A program made the translations under genes and the position numbers. Of a DNA stretch of 64,000 nt, positions 7,744 to 17,123 are shown one piece after another. How positions within the stretch are numbered: position 1 is the stretch's first letter; every line of letters begins with the position of its first letter. The DNA is from Sinorhizobium garamanticum (GTDB lineage Bacteria > Pseudomonadota > Alphaproteobacteria > Rhizobiales > Rhizobiaceae): positions 1,116,001 to 1,180,000 of the forward strand of contig NZ_CP120374.1 of assembly GCF_029892065.1 (NCBI RefSeq), in the 5' to 3' direction. Under the pieces are notes generated by a model. That model was given only the letters and a program-made list of their open reading frames with translations, made no database searches and had not been told where the DNA came from.

Positions 7744-10265
7744 TGGAACTGCCCAATCCCGATCCCCGGCCAGAGGGGGAAGTTCGCGAACTTGAGCGCA
7801 TATGGGCGATACCGGGCGGCTATCGCCTCCTCATCGAGGTGAACAATACGGTTATCGGCCTCATCTATATCGGCGTCGCGTTTCTCTTCTTCCTGATGGC
7901 CGGCGTCCTGGCGCTCATCATGCGTACACAATTGGCCGTCGGCGACAATCACCTCATTGGTCAGGATCTCTACAATCAGATGTTCACCGTTCACGGCACG
8001 ACGATGATGTTCCTGTTCGCCGTGCCGGCGATGGAGGCACTCGGCGTCATGCTGCTGCCGCAGGTACTTGCCGCGCGGGATCTGCCGTTCCCGCGCCTCA
8101 GTGCCTTCGCCATCTGGGCCTATGTGGTCGGCGGGTTGGTTTTCTTCTCGACGATCTTCTACGATCTGGCGCCGAAAGGCGGCTGGTTCATGTACCCGCC
8201 GATGACGCTCACCGAATATTCTCCGGGTGACAACGCCGATTTCTGGCTGCTAGGCATCGGCTTCATCGAGATCTCGGCGATTGCCGGCGCGGTCGAGATC
8301 GTCGTCGGCGCGCTCAGGACCCGGCCACCGGGCATGTCGCTCGCGAAGATGCCTATCTTCGCCTGGTCGATGCTGATCTTCGCGGGCATGATCATGTTCG
8401 CCTTTCCCGCGGTGATCCTCGCGACGATGATGCTCGAGATCGAGCGGGCGTTCGGCTGGCCATTCTTCACGGCCGCACTCGGGGGCGATCCGCTGCTGTG
8501 GCAGCATCTCTTCTGGTTCTTCGGTCATCCAGACGTCTACATCATCTTCCTGCCGGCCGCAGGCCTGGTCTCGATGATCGTTCCGACAATGGCGCGCACG
8601 CCGCTCGTCGGCTACCGCCTGATCGTGGTAGCCCTGATCGGCACCGGCTTTTTCAGCTTCGGCCTATGGGTGCACCACATGTTCACCACCGGTATCCCAG
8701 CGCTGAGCATGGCCTTCTTCTCGGCCGCCAGCATGGCGGTCGCCGTTCCCTCGGGTATCCAGGTCTTCGCCTGGATCGCGACGATCGCCGCCGGGAGGCA
8801 GCGTTTCCGCATCACGACCGCATCGCTGTTCATCCTCGGCTTCCTATTCATCTTCATCCTCGGCGGGCTCACCGGCGTGATGGTGGCGATGGCGCCGTTC
8901 GACTATCAGGTGCACGACACCTATTTCGTCGTCGCCCATTTCCATTACGTGCTGGTCGGCGGGTTCGTATTCCCGCTGTTTGCCACCTTCTATTACTGGG
9001 CGCCACTGTTCAGCCGACGGCCGCTCTCCGAGCGGCTCGGCCGCTGGGTGTTCTGGCTGATGTTCTTCGGCTTCAACGTCGCCTTCCTGCCGATGCACGT
9101 GACGGGCCTCAAGGGCATGCCCCGACGCGTCTGGACCTATCCCGGCGACATCGGTTGGGACATGCTGAACACCATCTCTACCGTTGGAACCTACGTGCTG
9201 ACCGCCGGAGTTCTGCTCTTCGTGATTGACCTCATCGCAAACTTTCGCGTCGGACAAGGCGATGTAGAGAACCCATGGGACGCCGGCACGCTGGAATGGC
9301 TGCCGAACGACGTCTACTCCACCCGCAGCGTTCCCCACGTCACGAGTCGCGAGCCCCTGTGGGACAGGCCGAGCCTTCCGCAGGAGGTGCGTGACGGCCA
9401 TCACTATCTGCCCAATGCGCCGACGGGCGGGCGAGAGGCCCTCGTCACGTCACCAATCCATGCCCGTCCACAATACGTCGTCCAGATACCGGGACCCGGC
9501 TGGCCACCCTTCCTCGCTGCCATCTTCACGGCCGCATGTTTCCTATTGCTAACGATCAAGCTGGTGACGATCGCCATCATCTGCGGCGGGCTGGCCATTA
9601 CCTTTTGCCTCTTCTGGGCCTGGGGGCTTGATCCCGGACCATCGAAGGGCATGGTGGACGTCGCCAAGGACATTCGCCTGCCGACTTACATGACGGGACC
9701 GACGTCACATTCCTGGTGGGCCATGGTGGTTCTGATGTTGGTGGCGTCATCCCTTTACCTCGCCTATGTCTTCTCCTACCTGTTTCTCTGGGTCGTCTCG
9801 CCCGAGGTCTGGGCACCAGCCGGATCTCCGGCACCGCCACCCGGCCGGTGGCCAATTTCGACCGGGGCGCTGCTGCTCGCGGGCTCTGGCATCGTGTGGC
9901 TGGTCAGCCGCGGGCTCAAAAAGATCGCGGCATCGCGCGTCGCGATGCCGGCGGCTCTGCTGCTGTCGCTCGCCTGCCTGGTCGGCGCGCTTGCACTCGA
10001 ACTCTCGGGGCATCTGCTAACCGGCTTGCGTCCCGGCGACAACGCCTACGGCGCCATGGTCTATCTCGGTGTGGTCCTCTTCGCACAGCTTGCTTTCGCG
10101 CTCGTGATCCTGGGGCTGTATACCCTGGCGCGGCATCTGGCTGGCAAGCTCGACGCGATACGCCGCGTGAACTTCGACAATTATATGCTGCTTTACCACT
10201 ACACCGTTGTCCAATCACTGCTCGGGCTCGGGCTGGTGCACGGCTTCCCGCGGCTGATCGGGTAG
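7740..10265 (+). CDS. ctaD: Cytochrome c oxidase subunit I-III fusion
   Basis: The 841-residue polytopic protein has a full subunit I (about 1-560) followed by a subunit III-like part (about 600-841). Heme and copper ligands are visible: His85 for low-spin heme a (HGTTMMF), His263 and Tyr267 of the His-Tyr crosslink (HPDVY), His312/His313 of CuB, and His400/His402 (AHFHYVL) for heme a3 and heme a. Position 264-267 reads PDVY where A1-type oxidases have PEVY, so the D-channel glutamate is replaced by aspartate. GGAGG precedes the start. Two adjacent ATGs (7740 and 7743) are possible. The enzyme reduces oxygen to water and pumps protons at the inner membrane. Confidence 0.95.
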   Translation: MMELPNPDPRPEGEVRELERIWAIPGGYRLLIEVNNTVIGLIYIGVAFLFFLMAGVLALIMRTQLAVGDNHLIGQDLYNQMFTVHGTTMMFLFAVPAMEALGVMLLPQVLAARDLPFPRLSAFAIWAYVVGGLVFFSTIFYDLAPKGGWFMYPPMTLTEYSPGDNADFWLLGIGFIEISAIAGAVEIVVGALRTRPPGMSLAKMPIFAWSMLIFAGMIMFAFPAVILATMMLEIERAFGWPFFTAALGGDPLLWQHLFWFFGHPDVYIIFLPAAGLVSMIVPTMARTPLVGYRLIVVALIGTGFFSFGLWVHHMFTTGIPALSMAFFSAASMAVAVPSGIQVFAWIATIAAGRQRFRITTASLFILGFLFIFILGGLTGVMVAMAPFDYQVHDTYFVVAHFHYVLVGGFVFPLFATFYYWAPLFSRRPLSERLGRWVFWLMFFGFNVAFLPMHVTGLKGMPRRVWTYPGDIGWDMLNTISTVGTYVLTAGVLLFVIDLIANFRVGQGDVENPWDAGTLEWLPNDVYSTRSVPHVTSREPLWDRPSLPQEVRDGHHYLPNAPTGGREALVTSPIHARPQYVVQIPGPGWPPFLAAIFTAACFLLLTIKLVTIAIICGGLAITFCLFWAWGLDPGPSKGMVDVAKDIRLPTYMTGPTSHSWWAMVVLMLVASSLYLAYVFSYLFLWVVSPEVWAPAGSPAPPPGRWPISTGALLLAGSGIVWLVSRGLKKIAASRVAMPAALLLSLACLVGALALELSGHLLTGLRPGDNAYGAMVYLGVVLFAQLAFALVILGLYTLARHLAGKLDAIRRVNFDNYMLLYHYTVVQSLLGLGLVHGFPRLIG

Positions 10266-10272
10266 GTTCGCG

Positions 10273-10653
10273 ATGAAAGAGTCCACAAAGGAAGCACCCA
10301 TCGCCAGCGCAATCTTCTTCCTGCTGACCGGGCCGATCCTGTGGGCGGGGCATTTCCTCCTCGTCTATGGTGTACAGTCCGTAGTCTGCGTCGTCGGAAG
10401 CGGCGCTGGCGCGCCGCCGGATCTCATCCAGACGTCAATCGTTGTGGTAACGCTTGGGGCAATATTGTTGCTATGTTTTGCTCTCTTCTTTCCTGGCCGC
10501 CTCGCACATGTGCTGCGCTACGAGACGGCTGACCCGCATAATCGTATCTTTTCGATCCGAGTCGAACGGCTCTTGAGCCTCCTCTCACTGATCGGCGTCA
10601 TCTGGAGCGGCACATCGGTCTTCCTGATCGACGTGTGCGGGCTCTTGAGGTGA
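10273..10653 (+). CDS. Conserved small membrane protein of the oxidase operon
   Basis: The 126-residue protein has three hydrophobic helices (roughly residues 10-37, 52-73 and 98-118) and starts seven bases after ctaD. A protein of this size and topology commonly ends caa3-type operons in alphaproteobacteria. It is probably an accessory subunit or assembly factor, but no catalytic or metal-binding motif is visible, and the two cysteines in helices 1 and 3 are not in a recognised pattern. Confidence 0.75.
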   Translation: MKESTKEAPIASAIFFLLTGPILWAGHFLLVYGVQSVVCVVGSGAGAPPDLIQTSIVVVTLGAILLLCFALFFPGRLAHVLRYETADPHNRIFSIRVERLLSLLSLIGVIWSGTSVFLIDVCGLLR

Positions 10654-10759
10654 CGACCAACGCGACAGAGCAGCTTGCCGCCCGCCTACTCGCGCGGTTC
10701 TGCTTACCGCTCGTGCATGCCCGCGAACGACGAGGCTGGAACTCATCCCAATGCGCGGC

Positions 10760-10777
10760 ATTCCAGTAGAATGGAAT
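10760..10777. promoter_or_regulatory. Inverted repeat upstream of fadE, candidate operator
   Basis: ATTCCA (10760-10765) and TGGAAT (10772-10777) form a perfect six-base dyad with a six-base spacer, 21 bases before the chosen fadE start. The position suits repression by a fatty-acid-responsive regulator, but the arms match no consensus I can name. Confidence 0.3.
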
Positions 10778-10798
10778 AAGGACGGGAGGCGATTTCCC

Positions 10799-13084
10799 AT
10801 GAGCCTGCGCACTTTCCGACGCGACACCATTACCAAGCCAGTGTTCAAATGGGCCTCGCGCATCATGCCGGAGATCTCGGAAACCGAACGGGACGCAATC
10901 GAGGCCGGCACGGTGTGGTGGGATCGCGAGCTTTTCACCGGCGATCCCGACTGGGAAAAGCTTCTCGCTATGCCGGCCGCGAAACTGTCCGCAGAGGAGC
11001 AGGACTTCATGCATGGGCCGGTGCGCGAACTCTGTGCGATGGTCGATGACTGGAAAATAAACTGGGAGCAATGTGACCTGCCGCGTGAGGTCTGGGATTT
11101 CCTGCGCGAGAAGAAGTTCTTCGGCATGATCATCCCGAAGCAATATGGCGGTCTCGGCTTTTCAAATACCGCGCATTCGGAGGTCGTTCGCACTGTCTCC
11201 TCCTGCAGTGTCGTAGCCGGCGTGACGGTAATGGTGCCGAATTCGCTCGGCCCCAGCGAACTGCTGATGCATTTCGGCACCGACGAGCAGCGCGATTACT
11301 GGTTACCCAGACTCGCCGACGGGCGTGAGATCCCCTGCTTCGCGCTGACTTCACCTGAGGCTGGCTCGGATGCGGCGGCAATGGCCGACACCGGCGTCGT
11401 CGAATATGGCGAACGGGAGGGCAAAAGGGTTCTGGGTGTCAGGCTCAACTTCCACAAGCGCTACATCACGCTCGGCCCCATCGCCACGGTGGCGGGTCTC
11501 GCCTTCAAGATGTACGACCCGGAAAATCATCTCGGCCGCGGCGAGGAGCTCGGCATCACGGTTGCGTTGTTGCCGATGTCGACGCCAGGCGTTAGGCATG
11601 GCGAGCGGCACATTCCGCAATTCACCCATTTCCAGAACGGTCCGCTTTACGGCGAGGACGTGTTCTTGCCACTCGATCTGATCTTGGGCGGCGAGAAGCA
11701 GATAGGAGAAGGCTGGAAGATGCTGATGACGGCGCTCGCCGCCGGTCGCGGCATTTCGTTGCCAGCGCAGTCGGCAGCGGCGGCGGCCATCTGTGCACGC
11801 TCCGCCGGCGCCTATGCGCGGGTCAGGAACCAGTTCGACGTGCCGATCGGCATGTTCGAGGGTATCCGGAAGCCGCTTGCCGATATTGCCGCAAACATTT
11901 ACCAGATCGATGCCGCGCGACGGCTCACCATCGCCGCTCTCGACGAGGGACACAGGCCGTCGGTGATCTCGGCCATCATGAAACTCCATGCCACCGAGCG
12001 GATGCGCGATTCCGTCGGGAAGGCGATGGACATCCACGGCGGCAAGGCGATCATCGATGGCCCGAGGAATTATCTTGGCAGCCAATTCAGGTCGGCGCCG
12101 ATCGGCGTCACGGTCGAGGGCGCGAATATTCTCACGCGCAATCTTATGATCTTCGGTCAGGGCGCAGTGCGCTCGCATCCCTATATGCTGAAGGAAATGC
12201 TGGCGCTGTCGGATGAGGATGAGGCGAAAGGTCTGGACGCATTCGACAAGGTGGTCTGGGGCCATGTCGGGCATTTATTCGCTGTGCTTTGGCGAGCCTT
12301 CGTCCGCGGCTGGTCGGGTGGGCGGATCGGTCCGGCGCCAGCCGAGGCGGCGATGCCCGGCTACTGGAAACAGCTCTCGCGGCATGCCGCAGCCTTCGCG
12401 CTGCTTGCGGATCTCTCGCTGCTGACGTTGGGCGGCGCGCTCAGGCGCAAGGAAATGATCTCAGCCAGACTGGGCGACATACTTTCGGAAGTCTACCTGC
12501 TCGGCGCAGTCCTGAAGCGCTTCGAGGCAGAGGGGCAGCATGAGGAAGATCGACCGATCGTCGACTATGTGATGCGCGGGGGGCAGGGCCGCATCGCGGG
12601 CGCCTTTGCCGGCGTGCTCGACAATCTGCCCTCGCGCTGGGTGGCATTCCTTGTCAGGCTGGTCGCTTTTCCCGCTGGCATATCCGCTCCGGCGCCGTCC
12701 GACGAACTGACGAGCACGGTGGCCGAAACACTGATGAAGGATTCGCCCCAGCGAGACCGGCTGACGCCTGACATCTACCTGGGTGAAGGTCGCGAGGAGC
12801 ATCCGCTGAAGGATCTCGAGCGGGCTTTCAGGTACGTCACTGCGGCCGAACCCATCGAAAAAAAGATGCGCGACATGCATGTCCGTGACCTGGAAGAGGC
12901 ACGCGGCAAGGGTGTGATCAGTGAAGCGGAATTTACGCAGCTCGCCGAAGCCAAGGCGGCGGTGGACCGCGTGATAGCAGTCGACGCATTTCCCATGGAA
13001 GAGATATCGCCGATCGCCGCGCAGCATCGAAGAAAGAAGACGATGCGCGACAGGCGCTCGGCACGCTCCGATGCCGCGCAGTGA
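10799..13084 (+). CDS. fadE: Acyl-CoA dehydrogenase FadE
   Basis: The 761-residue protein is of the long FadE class (about 800 residues in enterobacteria), not the 380-residue soluble class. The acyl-CoA dehydrogenase core spans about residues 60-480, with YGGLGFS, the substrate/FAD loop FALTSPEAGSDAA and the C-terminal FAD segment HGGKAIIDGPRN. A DUF1974-type C-terminal domain follows. It catalyses the first step of beta-oxidation, forming trans-2-enoyl-CoA. The ATG at 10799 has GGGAGGCG upstream, unlike the ATG at 10751, which has none and would include the inverted repeat in the coding region. It converges with the thiolase/FadB/CoA-transferase operon. Confidence 0.93.
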   Translation: MSLRTFRRDTITKPVFKWASRIMPEISETERDAIEAGTVWWDRELFTGDPDWEKLLAMPAAKLSAEEQDFMHGPVRELCAMVDDWKINWEQCDLPREVWDFLREKKFFGMIIPKQYGGLGFSNTAHSEVVRTVSSCSVVAGVTVMVPNSLGPSELLMHFGTDEQRDYWLPRLADGREIPCFALTSPEAGSDAAAMADTGVVEYGEREGKRVLGVRLNFHKRYITLGPIATVAGLAFKMYDPENHLGRGEELGITVALLPMSTPGVRHGERHIPQFTHFQNGPLYGEDVFLPLDLILGGEKQIGEGWKMLMTALAAGRGISLPAQSAAAAAICARSAGAYARVRNQFDVPIGMFEGIRKPLADIAANIYQIDAARRLTIAALDEGHRPSVISAIMKLHATERMRDSVGKAMDIHGGKAIIDGPRNYLGSQFRSAPIGVTVEGANILTRNLMIFGQGAVRSHPYMLKEMLALSDEDEAKGLDAFDKVVWGHVGHLFAVLWRAFVRGWSGGRIGPAPAEAAMPGYWKQLSRHAAAFALLADLSLLTLGGALRRKEMISARLGDILSEVYLLGAVLKRFEAEGQHEEDRPIVDYVMRGGQGRIAGAFAGVLDNLPSRWVAFLVRLVAFPAGISAPAPSDELTSTVAETLMKDSPQRDRLTPDIYLGEGREEHPLKDLERAFRYVTAAEPIEKKMRDMHVRDLEEARGKGVISEAEFTQLAEAKAAVDRVIAVDAFPMEEISPIAAQHRRKKTMRDRRSARSDAAQ

Positions 13085-13155
13085 TACGCTGTAACACTTT
13101 GAGTTGCCGCATGTCTTTGTCCTTAAATCGAGATCGATTAAGGCGACATGCAGCG
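13083..13155. repeat. Rhizobial intergenic palindromic repeat (single-hairpin part)
   Basis: The stretch contains TACGCTGTAACACTTTGAGTTG, then GCATGTC, a stem CCTTAAATCG/CGATTAAGG with a short loop, and the returning GACATGC. This matches the second half of the full element at 56527-56629. It lies between the convergent fadE and CoA-transferase genes and overlaps the 3' end of the latter. It probably acts as a bidirectional terminator. Confidence 0.65.
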
Positions 13156-15018
13156 GCCGCGCCTGAGCGCCAAGAGAAGGAGCTTTGCATAGAACCTTTC
13201 GCGCAGAGTCGCTGGGGCTGCAAGCTGCATCCTTTCGAGTGCCGCGCGCTCCTCCTGGTCGGGCTGACCTTGGGTCAAAGATGCAAGGACCGCTCGCGCA
13301 AGCAATCGCATGGAGGCACTTGTATGCTTCAGATGCCGGAGCGCCCGAACCAGGTGCTGCTCTTCTGCAGTAAACTCGGTGCCGAATGGAAACGTGGCGC
13401 ACCAGCCTTGCTTACGCACTGGGAGAAGCGCTTCGGCTATGCGCGCCGGAGTATTGCGGCGGGACGCTGATGGAATGGTAAAATCCTTCTCGATCTTGCC
13501 GGCGGATTTCGCCGTATCGAGCAGTTCGTCCTGAAAGGCCGAATCGGTGATTGCCAGCATAGCGGCGATGCAGTCACGATCGGATTTGCCGCGCAGATCA
13601 GCAACGCCGTATTCGGTCACGACCATGTCGCGCAGGTGCCGCGGCAGCGTCGTGTGGCCGTAGGACCAGACTAGGTGCGATTCACGGCGCCCGCGCGCCT
13701 GGCGTGCGGCGTTGATTGTGATAATGGAGCGCCCGCCTTCAAGCGCGAAGGCCTGGGCGGCGAAATTGTACTGCCCGCCGACACCTGAGACGACGCGGCC
13801 GTCCGCGAGCGCGTCCGAAACGGTTGCACCCATGAGCGTCACCATCATCGCGTTGTTGACGAAACACGCATTTACCCGATCGGCCCGTTTTTGCTCCTCG
13901 TCGCCGTAAAGTTCATTGACGAAGGAAATGCCCCGCATCTGGAAAAGGGCACGTTCCTCCTCCGGCAGGTCCCGGAGAAATCGGTGGAACGCGGTGCTGC
14001 CGACAAAGAAGCCGGAATGCAGGATTGCCCCATCGGAGGCACGGCGCTTGAGGATGCGTTCCCGGTACAGATCCATGAAGCCGTCGACGAACATTTCGCT
14101 GGCGGCGTAGAGACCGGTCTCGAAGGCTCCGGTCTCCCGCTTTGCAGCCTCGTCGTGCGCGGAGAGGCGATGCAGCGCGTCGGCGAAAAGCTCGGGCCGC
14201 CGCTGCCGCAGGATCAGACCGGCCGTTAGCGCGTCGCCGAGCGAGCCGATGCCGATCTGCAGCGTTCCGCCATCCTTCACCAGGCTTGCCGCATGAATGC
14301 CGATGGCGTGGTCGGCCGTCGATACCGCCTCCCTCGGCACGACGAAGAGCGGCCGATCGCGATCGGGTCCGTCGAGAACGAGATCGAATTCGCCAGCCGG
14401 CAGCGCCGCCTCGCCCGGCATGAAGGGCAATTGCGAGCTGACTTCGCCCACAAGCAGGAACGGCTCCCGCCGCGCCCTCATCTTCGGCAGAATATCGAGC
14501 GTGATGTCGGTATTGCAGGACAGGCTATACTCGGCGTCCGCGCCGTCGCCGCGCTTTGCCACAAGTTGCGCGAGCACGTTGATGCCACGGTCGATGACGT
14601 AGCGGCCGACATGGGTGTAATTGGCCGAGATGTAGTTCTGCTGGGCGATCTCGACCGCGAGCCAGCGACCGGCGACGAAAAAGAACTCACTGACGCGGAC
14701 GTTTTCCGGCAACTTGCCTTCGCGCAGCGCCTCGGCGTAAGCGATATCCGGACAGCCCGAATATAGCCGTTCAACCAACGGCTCGACGAAGCGGCGTTCC
14801 ATGTCGCTCGACCAGGAAGGTTTTTCCAGCGTCAGCGCCGTGAATATCTCAAGATCGATCGCCTTGTCCTCGACCGCCCTTTCGAACAGGGCATTGGCGA
14901 CGAGATTGGCTTTGCCAAGTCCGAGTGGAAGCCCGAGAACGATGCGTCCGTCGAGACGCTCGATGATGCGGTCGGCGATGCTTTCGGCCCGTTGATGCTG
15001 TTCTGGCTTGCCCGTCAC
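13138..15018 (-). CDS. Acetyl-CoA hydrolase/transferase family CoA-transferase
   Basis: The 626-residue protein shows family features of acetyl-CoA hydrolase/4-hydroxybutyrate CoA-transferase: IGIGSLGDAL for nucleotide/CoA contact, the region FVNELYGDEE, and VVSGVGGQYNF, TEYGVADLRGKSDRDC near the C-terminus. Such enzymes move CoA between acyl groups through a glutamyl-CoA thioester; FVNELYG contains the likely glutamate. It is longer than the usual 430-500 residues, with an extended N-terminal part. Translation starts at a GTG that overlaps the FadB stop (GTGA), so the gene is coupled to beta-oxidation. It may activate short acids or recycle CoA; the substrate is unknown. Confidence 0.85.
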   Translation of the reverse strand: MTGKPEQHQRAESIADRIIERLDGRIVLGLPLGLGKANLVANALFERAVEDKAIDLEIFTALTLEKPSWSSDMERRFVEPLVERLYSGCPDIAYAEALREGKLPENVRVSEFFFVAGRWLAVEIAQQNYISANYTHVGRYVIDRGINVLAQLVAKRGDGADAEYSLSCNTDITLDILPKMRARREPFLLVGEVSSQLPFMPGEAALPAGEFDLVLDGPDRDRPLFVVPREAVSTADHAIGIHAASLVKDGGTLQIGIGSLGDALTAGLILRQRRPELFADALHRLSAHDEAAKRETGAFETGLYAASEMFVDGFMDLYRERILKRRASDGAILHSGFFVGSTAFHRFLRDLPEEERALFQMRGISFVNELYGDEEQKRADRVNACFVNNAMMVTLMGATVSDALADGRVVSGVGGQYNFAAQAFALEGGRSIITINAARQARGRRESHLVWSYGHTTLPRHLRDMVVTEYGVADLRGKSDRDCIAAMLAITDSAFQDELLDTAKSAGKIEKDFTIPSASRRNTPARIAEALLPVRKQGWCATFPFGTEFTAEEQHLVRALRHLKHTSASMRLLARAVLASLTQGQPDQEERAALERMQLAAPATLRERFYAKLLLLALRRGRCMSP

Positions 15019-17123
15019 GGCCCTCCGCTCAATGCCCCCCAGCCCTTGTCGGGGGCAAACCGGCGCCCGTGCCGCTGTTCCAGCCGCTTGAGCGTCTCAA
15101 CGATGTCCGCCGTACCGCGGCTACGCGCATAGTGTACCGGTCCGCCGCGGAACGGCGCGAAACCGGTCGCGAAGATCATCGCGCCGTCGAGCGTCTCTTC
15201 ATCCTTGACGATGCCCTCGCGCAGGCAGCGCACGCAGGCGTTGAGCATGGGCAGAAGGAGGCGATCCGTCATCTCCGGACCAGGTGGCGATGTCGCGGAC
15301 GCCTTTTTCGGCTTGCCCTTGTCGTCATAGGCATAGAGTCCCTTGCCCGCTTTTCGGCCGGTTTCGCCGTTTTTGACCTTCTCCTCGAGCCAGGCCGGAA
15401 TCTCGGGAATGGGATCGTCGAGCTTGTCCTTGAGCATACGGACGACCTCGAGACCGATGTCGAGCCCGACGCGGTCGGCGAGTTCTATCGGCCCCATCGG
15501 CATTCCGAAATCCTCCGCCGCCCTGTCGATGGTCTCTTTGGGCGTTCCCTCGTCGACCATGACGAAAGCCTCTGTGAGATACGCCGTCAGGGCACGGTTG
15601 ACGAGGAAGCCGGGCGCGCTCTTCACGGCGGCGGGCAACCGGTCGATCGCGCCGCAGAAGCCGTGCACCTTGTCGAGCGTCGCCTGGCTCGCCTGGTCGT
15701 GAGCGACAACCTCCACGAGTTCCATCTTGGCGACCGGGTTGAAGAAATGCAGGCCGACCAGGCGATCCGGAAAGGCCAGGCCCTCACGCAGCACCTCGAG
15801 CGGAATGCTCGACGTGTTGGTGGCGAGGATAGCGCCCTCTTTCATTTTCGGCGCGATCCCTTCAAACACCTTGCGTTTGACGTCCGTCTTCTCCACGACC
15901 GCCTCTATGACGAGATCCGCCTTGGCGACGCCTATCCCCTCGAAATCGGGGATCAGACGGTCGAGAGCGTCGCGCCGTTCGATGCTCGAATGAAGCTTCT
16001 TGTCGTAGAACTCGGCGGCGCGACCGATCGCCCTGGCGATGACCTCGTGGTCGAGGTCGGCGAGCGTGACACGCAGCCCTCGCGCTGCGCACCAGGCCGC
16101 GATATCGCCACCCATCGTGCCTGCGCCGATAACGTGGACGTGCCGAATGCCGCTTTCGCCCTTGGCGGAGTCCTTCAGCTTTTCGCGCAGGAAGAAGACC
16201 CGCATGAGGTTCTGCGCCGTCTCGCTGACAAGCAGTTCCGAGAATGAGGTGATCTCGTCTCTTTGCATGGCCTTGGCATCGCCGCCATGCTTTTCCCAGA
16301 GATCGATGAGCCGGTACGGCGCCGGATAGTGCTGCTTCGGCGCTCGTTTCTCCGCCTCGGCCCGAAACCGGCGAGCGGCGAGCTGGCGCGCCGCCGCGAG
16401 CCCGAACACACCCGATTTCCAGCTGCCGCGATCCGTCTTCATCTGGCCCGCGACGGCGGCGCGCACGGCATTGTCGACATGGCGTTCCTCGACAACCGCG
16501 TCGACAAGGCCCAGCGCCTTGGCTTTCTTCGCGTGCACGGTCCTTCCCGTCAGCATCATCGTCATCGCCTCGACGGGATCGATCAGCGCCGTCAGCCGAA
16601 ACGTGCCGCCGAGCCCGGGATGCAGGCCGAGTCTTATCTCGGGAAAGCCCAGTCTCGCGTCACTCAAGGCAATGCGGTATTTGCAGGCGAGTGCGATTTC
16701 CAGACCGCCGCCGAGGCAATAGCCATGGATCACTGCTACGGTCGGTATCGAGAGCGCCGCCAACCGGTCGATGAGCCCGTGCGCCCACCTCATACGCTTC
16801 TCTACCTCGCGCACCTCGGCCGCGCCTTTGAAGTCGCGGATGTCAGCGCCCGCAATAAAGCCGCCCTTCTTGGCCGAGCGGATGACGAGGGCCTTGGCAC
16901 CCATGCCCTCTATCTCGGCAAGCGCCGTGTCGAGTTCAGCGATGACGGCTTCCGACAAGGTGTTCGCGCTTTCGTTAGCCCGGTCGAGCACCAGCCAGGC
17001 GATATCAGCCGGCCCCTTGCTCAGCCGCCAATGCGTGAAAGCCTTCAGGAAGGTCCCCGGCCCAAGCACCGTGTTGCGGGGGGAGAGCGTTTCCCAGACG
17101 GAGGCTTTCTCTGTCGGCATCAT
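15015..17123 (-). CDS. fadB: Bifunctional enoyl-CoA hydratase/3-hydroxyacyl-CoA dehydrogenase (FadB/FadJ)
   Basis: The roughly 702-residue alpha subunit has an N-terminal crotonase domain (about 30-220, with GADIRDFKG as oxyanion-hole region and YCLGGGLEIALAC). An NAD-binding hydroxyacyl-CoA dehydrogenase domain follows (about 315-500, HVIGAGTMGGDIA, ATNTSSIP, HFFNPVAKMELVE), then a C-terminal dehydrogenase pair. It performs the hydration and oxidation steps of beta-oxidation. The start was set at 17123, an ATGATG that overlaps the thiolase stop and has GGAGG upstream; the longer frame runs back into the thiolase gene. It forms a trifunctional complex with the thiolase encoded just before it. 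Confidence 0.93.
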   Translation of the reverse strand: MMPTEKASVWETLSPRNTVLGPGTFLKAFTHWRLSKGPADIAWLVLDRANESANTLSEAVIAELDTALAEIEGMGAKALVIRSAKKGGFIAGADIRDFKGAAEVREVEKRMRWAHGLIDRLAALSIPTVAVIHGYCLGGGLEIALACKYRIALSDARLGFPEIRLGLHPGLGGTFRLTALIDPVEAMTMMLTGRTVHAKKAKALGLVDAVVEERHVDNAVRAAVAGQMKTDRGSWKSGVFGLAAARQLAARRFRAEAEKRAPKQHYPAPYRLIDLWEKHGGDAKAMQRDEITSFSELLVSETAQNLMRVFFLREKLKDSAKGESGIRHVHVIGAGTMGGDIAAWCAARGLRVTLADLDHEVIARAIGRAAEFYDKKLHSSIERRDALDRLIPDFEGIGVAKADLVIEAVVEKTDVKRKVFEGIAPKMKEGAILATNTSSIPLEVLREGLAFPDRLVGLHFFNPVAKMELVEVVAHDQASQATLDKVHGFCGAIDRLPAAVKSAPGFLVNRALTAYLTEAFVMVDEGTPKETIDRAAEDFGMPMGPIELADRVGLDIGLEVVRMLKDKLDDPIPEIPAWLEEKVKNGETGRKAGKGLYAYDDKGKPKKASATSPPGPEMTDRLLLPMLNACVRCLREGIVKDEETLDGAMIFATGFAPFRGGPVHYARSRGTADIVETLKRLEQRHGRRFAPDKGWGALSGGP

